NCBI GenBank assembly: GCA_026874595.1
Contig: CM049309.1
Span: 13,008,576-13,072,575, forward strand
Source: Sipunculus nudus
Lineage: Eukaryota; Annelida; Sipuncula; Golfingiida; Sipunculidae
Length of the DNA: 64,000 nucleotides
Direction: 5' to 3'
A program made the translations under genes and the position numbers. This document shows positions 12,560-24,949 of this stretch, piece after piece; the first letter of the stretch is position 1, and each line of letters begins with the position of its first letter. Below the pieces are notes generated by a model. That model did no database searches. It was not told where the DNA came from and was given only the letters and a program-made list of their open reading frames with translations.

Positions 12560-13260
12560 TGCAACTTAAATTCTACATCAGATGGGCAAATGCTGCCATT
12601 ACACCAAATATCTGAACTGAACATCCCTGTCTGTTTATTGCATTATATCTTATCCTGATGTCATTCATGAACACAAGTGAAAATGTAACATCATTGGTAG
12701 AGGTAACAAATAAAAGGTTCTGGTTGATAATGAATTTGTTGAATGGCTCCTCTAACCTGGCACCTGGAGAGAAAAAAAAACCTGCGGCAGTAATATATTT
12801 ATGAAATGATGACAGATAGACCATAAAGCAGGCTTTAATCTTGAGAGAGAAAACTGAATACAATTCTGGTGGGAAACCCCCTCTGCTGAAATACATCATG
12901 TTTCACGATGGATCAAGGTAAAGGGATTGCTGCTAAATTAATTACTCTCACTACCATTCAGGTAGGTCTTAATTAATTAACTTTCAGAAGTTTTTATCAG
13001 GATCAGACTGGCTTTCTGTATCAAACCTGGATCTTTGTCTTTTCAAGATTTTATTTCAAGTCTGATTAACTTTTCCTATAAATGGATCTCTCATTTCAGT
13101 CCTTGAGTTGTCCGGTTTACGATTACATCATCAGCTTCTCAGTCCTGAGGGAGAACCTGCTGGGTTGTCCTCATCCGTAATTAATGAATTAACAAAGCCT
13201 GGCTCATTAACCTGTGCTGTTTTTACCTGAGACCTATCGTACTTTAATGTATTGCAAGAT
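12560..13260. other. Unique segment, two candidate regulatory blocks
   Basis: Two blocks (about 12570-12900 and 13090-13250) are less AT-rich than their surroundings. The second keeps four CpGs and has clustered homeodomain-like TAATTAATGAATTAA words near 13182. An ORF of 108 codons on the minus strand at 12573-12899 shows no recognisable domain and sits within chance length. Confidence 0.25.
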
Positions 13261-15295
13261 GCTAAGAATCTGAAACAGATGCAGTGTTAATTATCTAATG
13301 CAATCTGTATCAGTGAATATTACTTTATAAATCTAAAATCATCATATCAGTTGCATACATTTTGTTCCCTTGCTTGTTTGAATGCTTTGTTCAAATAGAT
13401 ATCATTTGACCATAAGGAGACATTTATTTCTGTTTCAGAGGAAGGGGCCCATAGATTTTGATGGATAAATTTCTTTTAGATCATTATGGGCTCACACTCG
13501 CCTTTTGTACAGGTTTACTTATGAATATGCATTATCACTAATGATCGTGTTTTAATTCCGGCAGACTTTTGTGATATATAGAAATTTGGTATATTGATGA
13601 AAGTTGATGAGAGATTACTGATGGCTTTGACATGAAACAATATCCCTAACAAAAATTGATGAGATTATCAATGGCTCTGACAAAAATCAGTTTCATAAGT
13701 AAAAACAATTTCTTTGAGCTAGTAAATGAAACTGTATTAATTTGACATTGCTAATACAAATAGTTATGATAACTTATGTGAGCAGTCTCAGTTACTCAGA
13801 CGGTGATGTTTAGTGGTCTGTAGGTGTGGAGGAAAATCAGTACAGCTGACTGAACTTTTGCTTTCATTATTATTGTATGCTTGATCTATATTGCAAGAAA
13901 ACATCAGAACAAACTTATTTTTAGTCTGTTAAGATATTTCCAGTTAAATTTACTACATAAGCTTGTAGTTGTTTTACTGGCATCATCAAAATAAATGCCT
14001 TTTCTATTATTTGTTATGTAACCGCGCCAATGTTACTATACTAGGCACAGTTATTTAAAATAATTATAGATTTGCTTATCATTAAAAAATACATGGTTTT
14101 TATCAGTAAGCATATGGCAGTAAGAACTATCAACATTCAGCTCTTATAGCCCTAGACCTGATCAAAGAATCCATGCCAATAATCATCAGTATTATCATTT
14201 CTATTCCTAGCCAGCCTGGCAATAAAATATGGTGAAACTGCAGTGACAGATAAAGATCAGCCCTTGGCAATCAAGAATATGGAACGGAGGGGTAAAAGAC
14301 GACCTTTTGAAAAAAAAGATTGGTACCACTCTCTTGTTGAATTAGTATAGACCAGTCTCATGATAATTAACTCAAACTATCCCAGGGTTCGCCAAAGTTG
14401 TTTTCTCACAGGAGCTGTGTTTGAAATATAATTAAGTGTCTGCTATTTGTTTTGCTTTTGTTTGATGTAATATGTTTTATCATAATATAGTATACAATAT
14501 AATACCATTAACCTAATGTTTAATGTGTAATTATTAAAAAATTCCTGGTTTGATTGGAGACTGATTATTTTATTTTACTTTGCAACGGTAAAATATATTA
14601 GCATGTAACAATGCATTGAAGAATTGATACATTGAATTGCAAGCCCTCAATTAAATTGTATTCATTTATTAACCTCTGGATCGATTCATTTTGATTATTA
14701 GTTTATACCATCCTGAATGTGACAATGTAGTTTGAGATGCTGAAACTCTTTATTGTGAATGCCCCGTGAATCTTCCTAAAGCATTTGCTGGTGGACCACT
14801 CAACTCACATTTTAACATATATGATATATGGCGGCAACAGAGGAAGAGTAACAACTTTCTGGAATTTGCTGAAATTTACTAACATCCATTTTTGTAAATT
14901 TGCTTTTAATTTTTTATAAGTCTGAAATTTACTATTTGAGTCAGAATTGAAGCAAGAATTGAATCTAAGGTTAAAGATTTGAGAATTTAATTGATTCCAT
15001 GTGCTTTCACAGTTCACAGGCCTAGTAAAATATCCAGACTAGTAATTAAAAAGATCAGTAATTATGTCAGAGCCAATGTAATTGGGGGTCTCAAATATTG
15101 TTGAGTGGGCATATCAGCTGTTAATTTGAATGAACATGTGTAAATTGCTTGTGTGCGGTATATTGTAAGTTCATCATGAAATGGCAGAATTATTTTATAG
15201 AACACACAAGGATCAAACGTCCAGACATATAATTAACATATATTTCTAAAAGAACACATTCCAGTCAACCTTAGTTCTCATGGTGACACTAAACG
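13261..15295. other. AT-rich noncoding stretch, nothing recognised
   Basis: Only short AT-rich ORFs. A slightly GC-richer patch at 14200-14340 has no clear feature. Confidence 0.55.
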
Positions 15296-15545
15296 TTAAC
15301 CTTTTTTTGACAAGCTGCCACTTGAACATTGCTTGGAGGCCATGTTAGCTGCCACAGAGGGCGGCAGATGTTCGTGTGTTTGACAAGTCTCGCTGTCAAC
15401 CCATGTGACACAGGTAGCCTGCCATGTGCAGCATCCAACACCTAGGCTAAAACTGGTTCAGTGAGGTGTCACCAGGGTCGCTATATTAAGGTCTACAGAC
15501 GCCAGGTGTCAAGCTATCAATAGGTAGTGATAACGACATACATAA
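15296..15545. other. CpG-retaining candidate cis-regulatory segment
   Basis: About seven CpGs in 250 bp, with E-box-like CAGATG and CAGGTG words and a GAGGGCGGCAG run. No ORF or repeat. Function inferred only from composition. Confidence 0.28.
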
Positions 15546-15718
15546 AACATACCAACCTGACATAAGCACTAGTGTTATTGACTCAGTGTGTGTATGTGTT
15601 TGTCTGTATGCAGATCTCAAATTCATGGTTATTGACTATAAGTATATATGTATATGTTTGTGTGTAAGTAGAGCCCAAATTCATTATTATTTATTACTTA
15701 AAATTCCATTTATTGATG

Positions 15719-15894
15719 CAGTAAAACCTTGCCTAACAATCACCTTGGTTTAGTGACCACCTCTAAATAATGACCACTTCTTCACGGTCGCATTTCTTCT
15801 CTCATCTTTATATCAGACCACACCAGACTACCACCCTGAAAATGTGACTCCTTTATTAAGGTGTCATTGGTGGTCATCATTTGGAGGTTTCACT
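15719..15894. mobile_element. Short inverted-terminal element (Tigger/pogo-like MITE)
   Basis: The left end CAGTAAAACCTTGC and the right end GGAGGTTTCACT are inverted matches with a few mismatches. Between them lie phrases such as AGTGACCACCTCTAAATAATG and GTCATTGGTGGTCATCAT. Ends of the form CAGT-AACCTC are typical of Tigger/pogo-type DNA transposons, which is recalled family knowledge. At 176 bp with no ORF it would be a nonautonomous copy. Target-site duplications are not clear, suggesting an old insertion. Confidence 0.55.
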
Positions 15895-16585
15895 ATAATT
15901 CTAAACTATACCTCTTGAAAAATACTTCTTAAAGTTCATGTGCAGATTTGTGTGAAAAAATAAAAATTGTTTAAGATATTAAAATACTATAATTCATGCA
16001 TTTACCTATGACTCATGTAAGTGTTTGAATGGTGTCATAATTATCATAGAATTAAGATATAGGATTAACATGTAGCTATTCCCTTAATTTTTTTTGCATC
16101 ATAATGGTGATGATGATTTAATTATACATATTTTGTGACAATTAAACATGTACCAGTAATTCTGTCATATGTGGGTGGTTTGTCTGTGGAGGGATGATAG
16201 GTACTGTAATGAACAACCTAGATTATGATAAAAGGGGTAATATTAAGTCATTGTATACAGAACTTAATTACACTAATCAGATTGCTGTTAATTAGGTTAG
16301 TGCACATACACCCAGGCACCAGTGATGTTTCAGTCTGGAATCTCTCCTTGCAGATATGTTTACAAGCTGGAAGTTGATTAGTTATGTAAAAATAACTGAT
16401 AAAAAGCATTTTTTTTGTAGGATTCACTGTTATGTGAACAAATGTTCTTTTAAACTTATGTATATAAAACCCAGTGGTATCTGTCATACTATCAGAACTA
16501 ATTAAATGACTTTAAATGGGACTAAGAAAAAACTTATATAGTGACTAGGTGAGGATGTATAATATTGCTGTGATGAAATGTAAGC
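15895..16585. other. AT-rich noncoding stretch, nothing recognised
   Basis: No repeat, CpG cluster or ORF longer than 79 codons. Confidence 0.6.
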
Positions 16586-17215
16586 AATAGGAGAGACATT
16601 ATCAATATATGACCATGAAATGAAACTTGGTCAGTGAGGCAGGAGACATTATCTATATGACCATGATATGAAAATTGGTAAGCGAGGAAGGATACATTAT
16701 CAGTGTAACCATAAATGATACCTGGTAAGCTAGGCAAGAGACATTTTCAGTGTCGCCATAAATGAAAGGAGAAATTGTCACTATGACATGACATGGACTT
16801 GGTAAGGGGGGAGGAGACATTTTCAATGTAATGATACAAAAAGGTAAAAAAAGGGTTCGAGACATTATCAATGTGACCATGAATCCTATTCAGAAGGGTA
16901 GAAGACAATATTAATATTACTGTGTAACTCATTTAGAAGGATAGGAGACATCAATGTGTCCATGAAACTTGTGGAAAGGAGTAAGAGACATTATCAGATG
17001 ACTATCAATCAAGGTTAGAAGGGTATTATAGAAGATGTTATCAATATGGCTATGCATAGGACTTGGTAAGCACTTAAGAAGGGTAGGAAACATCATAATT
17101 TACATGAACCAAATAAATATGAATTGTTTTGCAAGGTAAGGGGACATTTATAATTCAAAACATCATATCAACATTAAGAGTATTATGACAAGTAGAACCA
17201 GTGAAGGAGACATTG
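16586..17215. repeat. Degenerate minisatellite, unit about 43-48 bp
   Basis: The phrase GGAGACATTATCAATGTGACC followed by a CATGAAA...TTGGTAAG block recurs about twelve times with much divergence and variable length (for example starts near 16589, 16640, 16688, 16736, 16810 and 16857). The overlapping minus-strand ORFs here read the same repeat in three frames and are not genes. Confidence 0.8.
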
Positions 17216-17364
17216 TAAATGTGAAGTGTGTGCCCTGCACCACCTGTACAGGTCACATACATTTGTACAGTAGGCCAGAATTTTCATTCAGCCTCTTCCT
17301 GTTCAAGTAGATGTTCTGTACATATACCTATGTAGGAAGGATATTCAGGCCACTATGTAGATAA

Positions 17365-17625
17365 AGTTACGCCTGGCTGGTTGTCAGCTGGGCCTGGGGG
17401 GCTTGTGACAACCCAGGATTGTTGCATGACCTTTCTTAATGTCTGTCTGTTTTCAATACGTTTTGTCACGGCTCAGCCCGGGTATTGAGAGGATTTCTCT
17501 GGCATGTGCCGAACGCGAGACTAGTGATCCCAGGATCCTCCGGGGTCAGGATGCTATTTGCGTGCTCTGACACCCCTTCCTCTCTCAGCTGGCATACTGA
17601 AAAGACGCAAGGATTGGACAAATAT
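17365..17625. other. CpG-retaining candidate cis-regulatory segment
   Basis: One of the most GC-rich patches: about ten CpGs in 250 bp, including CCCGGG and GCCGAACGCGAG. An imperfect inverted pair, GTGACAACCC and AGGATTGTTGC, surrounds ACAAT-type Sox-like words. No ORF. Candidate enhancer or promoter-type segment by composition only. Confidence 0.33.
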
Positions 17626-19399
17626 ATATAGTTCTTCCAGACAGTTCTCTTATATGGCTCAAGGTCATCTGCTCAATTAAATGACTTTATATGAAGGGTC
17701 ATTCCATGTTTATACTTTATCCATATAAGTGGTTTCCAGTTGTCCATATGTGAAAATATATGTATATGTATATACTTAAAAAGTATATGTTTAAGATTTT
17801 CATAGTACCAATATCAGATTTTAATTTTAATGAAGGGTCATTTTTAGAATGATCAACGCTGTTACCAGTAATATTATTTTAAGTAAGTGTTCCTTATTAA
17901 AGATATCTGGCAAAACAAATAGTATTGAGGTAAACTAGTACCACAGAGATCCTACAATAAAAAAATATATGTTTGTGCAAATAATAAGATTCCTTAGATT
18001 AAAAATATTCTATGGACAATATATCAGTGTTATGTGTGTGTGTATTTGTATGTAATTATTTTTGCCTAAAGCTAGTCTTGTTTCCAATTAAGCCTTGATT
18101 TAGGTATATTCTGCAAGCAGACAAAATTCTGTTTGAGTACATATAGGCATCAGGGGTAAAAAACAAACAGTGGAACATCTTCATTTTGATGTACAGTTAG
18201 AAAAAGACAACATATTCATGATAATAGATAATATATTTCCTGTGTTAGTGGCATCCTCAACTAGGGTGCTTGTCTTTTGGGTTTCTTTAAAGAATAATTG
18301 CTTGAAACCTCGAGGTCAGAAGAGGAGTCGTGTTTGGGATAAAAAGTGACACTTGGGAAAAAACCTGCAACACCTTGTTTCAATTGTGGTTGTTTTCTTA
18401 CCAAAGCTAAAATTTCTATAAGGGACCACATGAAAAAGCCATGTGAATATTTACCTGTGGCAATATCAATTCTTTTCATTCCAGTTGTGAATTGTATTAG
18501 GCAGTAAACTGATACTGCTTGGCTATTTTCATGGCATTCATGTCACTTAATGACCTGCTTCCTGGTGTCTGCATGCGGAGCATGCCATATTAAAAAAAAT
18601 GACAGCTAAGTCTTAATTCATACAGAAAACAAAAAACTTTAAAGGAAAGGAAGAAAAAAAAGAAAAAAAAACACTATAGAACACAACAAAATTTAATCAT
18701 AACACCAATAGGAAAAATTAAATTTACGTGGAAAAGAGGGAAAAGGTATTGAAGGAAGACAAATCTTGTTTATGATTAGTACTTTGTGCAGAAAATTACT
18801 GATTTGAATGGGAAAAATAAGAGATCAAGTTCAAACAGAAAATAAAAATTAAAGGAATAGAAAAAGAAAACATAAACTGCATTTTTGTTGTGATCAGGGT
18901 TAACATAAAAATTTTATTTATTTTACTTGATTCTAACTTATCCTTTCAAATCTTTTTTTAAACATAAAAATGTATTATTCTAAAATGCCTGCACCTCCTG
19001 AAATGAAAGAAACTAGCAAATATATTTAATTATTCTCTTTATTTATAAATGTCATAAAACTTCAGGCTAACTAATATGGACTCTTTTTTGGATACATCTG
19101 AAGAGCAACTCATTTACTGTAATAAGAAACATGTAAATATTTATAGATCAGAAAATACTCTGTATTCTGATGAGACGTGTTCCAAATAGAATTCAGATTA
19201 TATTGCTGAAATGTGAAAATGTTATTAACAATTACTGAATTAATTTTTCCATCAAAGCTAATCCTTAATTCAGTAAGAACATAATATAAACTCTGTGTTC
19301 TATTATAAAAGAGGATATGTTTTTACCTATGTCAGTCTGTTTCTTTATGTGCATGATTATGCATAATTTAAGCTAAATAACTGACCAATACAAACTTTT
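17626..19399. other. AT-rich noncoding stretch, nothing recognised
   Basis: Includes an A-rich patch at about 18590-18680. No gene or repeat array. Confidence 0.6.
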
Positions 19400-19900
19400 G
19401 TAGAGGTATGGGGAAAAGCGCCAAGAATGACCCTGGCATCAAACTTGGTTGCAGATCCACATAAATTGGACGATCTGAATAAAGTGGATCTGGATCCAGA
19501 AGGATTATATTTCCTTGGTTGATGTTTGCGCTCTACTCAGTGCCTTCTAAAACTTTTAACATTAAAGACACATCTGCTCCACCTTGTTGGGCTCAATATT
19601 ACAATGTCATTCATATGCTCTAGTGATCATGGAGATAGGCTTAAATACAGGCTAGACGGGGACCCATGATTGATGTAGCCTGGTGCTCACGAGCAGAACG
19701 ATGACATCATCTTTAAGCCCCTGGATTTTTCGTTATGGTTTCTCCAGTTAACGGCTCAAACACCTGATCTCAAATGCATACAAAGCAATCGATCACCTGC
19801 TTTTGGTAAAGTTTTCAACGAACTGCGTTATGTAAACATGTGTTCTACTTGCGTCCAAGCAAATCTGGAGAACAAGCTGTATTTTTGTGTTGACTGAGCG
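19400..19900. other. CpG-retaining candidate cis-regulatory segment
   Basis: About ten CpGs, unique sequence, with words such as GGATCTGGATCC (19486-19497) and CAATCGATCA (19787-19796). Start-to-stop frames are short. The texture is like that of conserved noncoding elements near developmental genes; conservation cannot be tested here. Confidence 0.33.
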
Positions 19901-21199
19901 TGCCTAGGGTAGATGTTTCACAAGTCTCAAGTGTACTTGAAAAGCATGCAGTTATATGTGGTGTGTAAGCCTAACAAATACAAACTTTTATACTTTTGTA
20001 TGTTGTCTTTAAACTGGGAAGCTCATTTTAGTGAGGTGGGGTGGCAAAGGTATATGCACGCTCAAAATCTTTAAAAAGAAGTTGAGTTTTGATGTGTAAA
20101 ATTAACATGAAAGTACATGAAATATGATGTTTCAAAGGAAATTATTGAACTTAGATACTTTAAGAAAACCAGTATTTAAAGATGTCAGGATAAAAAGGTT
20201 TATGAATTTAGATTTTTTTTTTGGACAATTTGGAAATTTGTCCTATTTGATCTCATTTCATCATTCAACAGATAACAAATTACATATTGAGGGCTATGTC
20301 CTACCATAACTAGAAAATGAGGGTGTGGTCACCCCAAAAGGGTTCCTCCAGCTTCAACTTGGAAGATACATGTCTAGTTTTCATCAAATTATTTCTGCAG
20401 AAAAGATCCAACTGTGAAACTGTCCTTAGTTTACTGTCTGTTTTAATAATATCCCTGCCCTGACGAACCCTGACCTAGCTCACAAATGATTACTGGCTGC
20501 CATTTTGCATACATGCAGGCTATTCTAAAGTGGATGTCGCAAATCTTGCTCCCTGACTGGCATTATACATTATGTAGAAATATAAGCAATTCACCTGTGT
20601 TTATTGTTTATTAATTAGCAAATGTACTGCTCAGGAGTACCTGTAATCCATTTTGTCCTGAACATCACTGTCATTTCATTTAAAGACTTTAAAATTACCT
20701 TAAAACTTTGATTTTATCTTTCATAAATGTATGAATCATTGGTAATAATTTGTGGCAGTAACTGTGAACTGTAAGCTTTTGATATCACATGACAGGTAGA
20801 CCTGTTTAACCAATCAGATGCCATTTTGGCATAGTCTGGCCAATCAAATTTCACTATGCAAAACCTATATAGTGCTAAGATAACATTATCAGATGTCAGG
20901 TACTAAGATACTATTACTAGTTGTCAGACAGCACTTTTCATCAGATAAGCTAATATGAGATCTATATTAATATTAATTATTGGTACAGGGACATGATGAT
21001 GCTGGTGTGATCTTTAACTTTTTATTTAACTGGATCAGTGCAAGGGTGTCCTTTAGCAGGCGTACACTATTCTGTATATCAGTATCTACAGAGGTAAAGA
21101 GGCCTCATCCCTGTTTTAAAATTAACTGTTAACAGATGATGAAAATGTATTCATACATATTTCAATACTCAAGTATATGTCTACCATTGACCACATTAT
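19901..21199. other. AT-rich noncoding stretch, nothing recognised
   Basis: Short AT-rich ORFs only; no array or CpG cluster. Confidence 0.6.
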
Positions 21200-21408
21200 A
21201 CCTGAAACCATCATCTCTATAAATAGCAACAACCACATGTCCTCTAGCCCTGAGTCAGTACACACCTGTCTTTACTGACAGGGGGGTCAGCTGGCCAGAG
21301 GGTACCCAGACTGACCAGCCTGCCATAGGTCATCTCAGGTCACACATACATATTCCATTTAGTCATGTGTGAATCCAGGGTAGAGCAGGACAGCCTTGGC
21401 ATGTCATG

Positions 21409-21431
21409 TGACCTGAGGTCATGTGAGGTCA
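21409..21431. promoter_or_regulatory. Nuclear-receptor-type triple half-site (ER1 plus DR4)
   Basis: TGACCT-G-AGGTCA-TGTG-AGGTCA places one inverted and two direct perfect AGGTCA half-sites within 23 bp. The two direct copies are spaced by four bases (DR4), a spacing used by thyroid-hormone- and LXR-type receptor heterodimers with RXR; the first two form an everted repeat with one base between. Another half-site-like GGTCA pair lies at about 21328-21342. Binding is inferred. Confidence 0.4.
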
Positions 21432-22379
21432 ACCAGGAAATCACCAACTTCTGTTTGGGATGGGACCCAACTTATATTATAGAATTTATACTATAAGGGT
21501 CCCATTAATTATGGAACCTGTGTTCAATATCATTTATAACTATTATTAAATAAAAAATGTTCAGGCTTTAACCTTTGTCAGACTTGAGCGTTTTAAATTA
21601 TCTTCTATAAGTTTTTTTCTCAACCATTTTTTACATTAAAAACTATTTTCATCATGGTCTTATATTCATAGCATTCATACAGCAAGGAGGTTATGTTTTC
21701 ATCCATTTTTTACATTGGTTTTAAGTGTTCTTTTGTTTGCACTGTTAGAAGCAGTATGCAAACAATTACTGAACTTATAACCACTGTGACAGAAATGATA
21801 TGGACAGGTGGACAAGAGCACACAGGCTGCTTGTTTTGTTAAACTTAACTTGTTTACAATATATGGGGGCACACCAAAATAAAACAAATACGTGATATCA
21901 CCAATGCCGATTCTCTCATGTGTGGAGGTGGAATATGCCTGCCTGCCTGAAAAATTGCAGGCAAACAAATAGCGCCTCTGGCGGACAGTCTGTCCAGCCC
22001 ATTCATTCAGTGCACTGAGCACTTGCCCTTTTCAATAAAAATTATCCTGAAACTTAAATATGGTCTTGTCTTCATAGTCTGTTGTTGAGTTGAAATTAAA
22101 ATGGTAGCATGACTGCGAAAAAGCTGCATGAACGTGAAAAAGCTAAGAAATGTCATATTGCATAAGAACTTTTTCTTGTATCATTAGACTACATGATAAA
22201 AAAGGGCAAAGCTACACATGGTCTCAAATACTGATAAACATCAGCTTTTGCAAGTTTCATTAAATTTTCCTTGCAGCATACCAAAAATTAATTGCAGCCT
22301 TGTATTTTTTCAATGATTAAATTAAATAAACAGAATCAATAGCGTATATAAGCTGATATAGTGTATAGTGGGGATGGCC
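21432..22379. other. Mostly AT-rich noncoding stretch
   Basis: A 107-codon minus-strand ORF (21699-22022) has no recognised domain. The phrase CCATTTTTTACATT occurs twice, near 21625 and 21704. Four CpGs cluster at 21890-21980. Confidence 0.5.
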
Positions 22380-22640
22380 AGATAAGACAGTGCTGATGAC
22401 CATCTGGCTGAATCACGTTTGCCTGCATTAATGGACTTCCGGTTGTGCCAGCCAGTGGTTTTTCTCCTCCATTTACACAAGAGACTGTATTGGCGATATC
22501 CCGTATTCAACAAAAGCAAGTCAGATAAGTCAGAGCTTTGCAAATGGCGTTTTGCAACAAGTGACCTAAACTTTCTACCTCTACATAAATGCAACCTACC
22601 ACCTTATGGTTACATGTTGTGTTTACACAAAGGCCTTAAA
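22380..22640. other. CpG-retaining candidate cis-regulatory segment
   Basis: Five CpGs within 22400-22560, unique sequence, both strands open for 76-90 codons because stops are rare in the richer composition. GCATTAATGG and similar homeodomain-like words are present. Not recognised as coding. Confidence 0.28.
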
Positions 22641-22724
22641 AGAATATAACTTTTCACAACCAAAATTACCCTTAGGTCATTCATATATACACAGAAAGTA
22701 AGAAATCATATAAATATCTTTTTA

Positions 22725-23837
22725 GCTCAGCTGACTATAAGTCATCTGAGCTATAGTCGTGGTCCATTGTCCGTTGTCCGTCCGTCTGTCCGTCCTTCCG
22801 TCCGTAGATGTGGCACGTTTTGAAACCGTAAGACCTAGGAATCCAAAATTCAGCATAATGTTAGATGTCCCCAAGATCTCCCACCAAGCCGAAAACTAGG
22901 TCTTTGCGACTTTGTTCCTTTGAGAAATTAAGAAAAAAACCTCAATTTTTTATTAAAATCCTATTTTCACACTTCAGGACTGCCTAATATCAAAACCACT
23001 CATCTGTTTTTCCTCATATTTACCATAAATATTCCTCTATATAGTTCCTATGTACATGCCAGAAATTAAGTCTGTAAAGTATAAATTCTTTAAGTTATGG
23101 GCCTAAACATAATGGACTTTGTAAAAAATCAGGAAAAATAATAACTCACTTAACATGAAAAATTTTGAAACTAGAGTCTATTTTCTCAAGTATATAACTA
23201 TGTTTAATTAAGATTCAATTGTTTACCCAAAATTAGATCTGAATTATGTAAATTTTTTAAGTTATTAGCATTAAAAAAAATCAGTACCTTAAATTTTGCC
23301 CAACTTTGACCACGGCACGTTTTTTTCCTGTTAGCACCATTGATTTAATTTTCACAGCATGTAAACATAAATATTTAGTTTGTCTAAATCTGAAATTTGA
23401 AAATAAAAGCTTGAAAATTAAGCTAGTTATTGATTTTTTTTTTCTGTAGTCACTTGCTTTGATTACAGATGCAGGGTCTCACTCCAGGTCACTGGAAGTC
23501 AGCTATGCCAGGGTTTCTGATTTGTTACAGTCACTGGGGGAGATCCCCTGCTGTGACAGGTGTACAGTTATTCTCATATCACCACCCCAATCACCCTAAT
23601 CACTAATGATCATGGTAATAGTACAGATCATTTGTTCACAAACTGCTCACATGCTTTAGTTTCAACATTAGGAAACACATGGTCAGGTCACAAAATATTT
23701 TTTGCAACAATTTATTGCTCATCAATACAAACCAATCATATAAACCAACCATGGCCTTTATTACCTCTTCCTCTTACACTTTATCTCCATTTGATATTAT
23801 TTTAGATTTTTACCTTCAAGGTTAACGTCAGCTGAGC
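22725..23837. mobile_element. 1.1-kb nonautonomous DNA transposon-like element
   Basis: The left end GCTCAGCTGAC (22725-22735) and the right end GTCAGCTGAGC (23827-23837) are perfect 11-bp inverted repeats. Just inside the left end is a run of GTCCGTTGTCCGTCCGTCTG-type tetramers (about 22768-22805), a layout I associate with abundant mollusc repeats. The interior is AT-rich with no transposase-length ORF; an 81-codon frame at 23560-23805 is not credible. The flanks give no obvious target-site duplication. Exact family unknown. Confidence 0.65.
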
Positions 23838-24949
23838 ACAATGACCCATAGGTCCCTTGTTTTAAAAGGTAGGTGAATGGGCAGCTTTAAATTTTGGTGC
23901 AGATATCCCTTAGGGCTTTTATCTTGGTGGAGCACTTTACTAGTGCTGTTCTAGTCGTAGAATAATTTTAGATGCAGAAGCGAACAAAGTGTGATGAAGG
24001 AAGTTAGCTCTTGTTGTTTTTTACAAGTTTTTTTCTCTTTCTTTATTTCATGAACATTAATATCTGATTTGTTTCGCATGATTCCTTTAATTCAGATTAT
24101 CAATTATTTTAAAGTAAGATACAAAGCAGTCAGTATGCAGCAGTAAAAGCTTAAATTGACTGGAAAATGTTGTTATAATTAATTGCTTATTCCTGGAAAA
24201 GATAAAAGAATAGACATTTTCACATTTAATTAACTGAAGTTAAGAAAACATACATAACGGCAATTATTTAAACAGAATATTCATGTTTGGCCTTGTCTCT
24301 ATTTATAATGAGAATATATAGACTTCTTTTATTTCATGATAATCACACTTATATTAATAAATTGAAAATTAATGTTGCTACTGATTAATGATATTGTGCG
24401 ATGTTTCTCATTATCATTTTCATCATTCAGTTTAATTTACTAACACCATTCAGAAAATGTTCTGCTGGTTTTAAAATTAATTATACAATTAATTGATTTC
24501 AGTTTCTTGATCTTATGTTTTCATCTAAAGCTTTGACAAAACAGTAACAGTAATGTTAATAATACTTTTGTATTTATTTTAGAAATTTAATATGTGTTCA
24601 TTTGAGGCAGCTTTTGATCTTTAGAATTAATATAATCTATTATAACATGTAATGTTATTGATTAAATAAAAAATTTAACATGTTCATTTTATGCTACTGT
24701 ACATGCTAAAACAACATTGTTGCATAACATATATTATCAATTTTACTTTTATTCTTACATGTATCATTATTAACTGTCCCTTATGAGACATTTTCCTATC
24801 ACACAAGTAAGCTCTTTTCAGGCAGGTAGCATGCTGTTTACCAGTCTAGTTCATTGTACAGATATTTAAGAATGTATGAAGGTCAACCATATACAATATG
24901 GCCATAAGGTAACCATCTGTTTAACACTTCAATGTGAAGGAACAAATCA
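23838..24949. other. AT-rich noncoding stretch, nothing recognised
   Basis: Very AT-rich, many TTAATTAA-type words, no ORF or repeat array. Confidence 0.6.

Noticed and set aside
22968-23805. Coding content of the 1.1-kb element
   Set aside because: The longest frame is 81 codons without transposase motifs.
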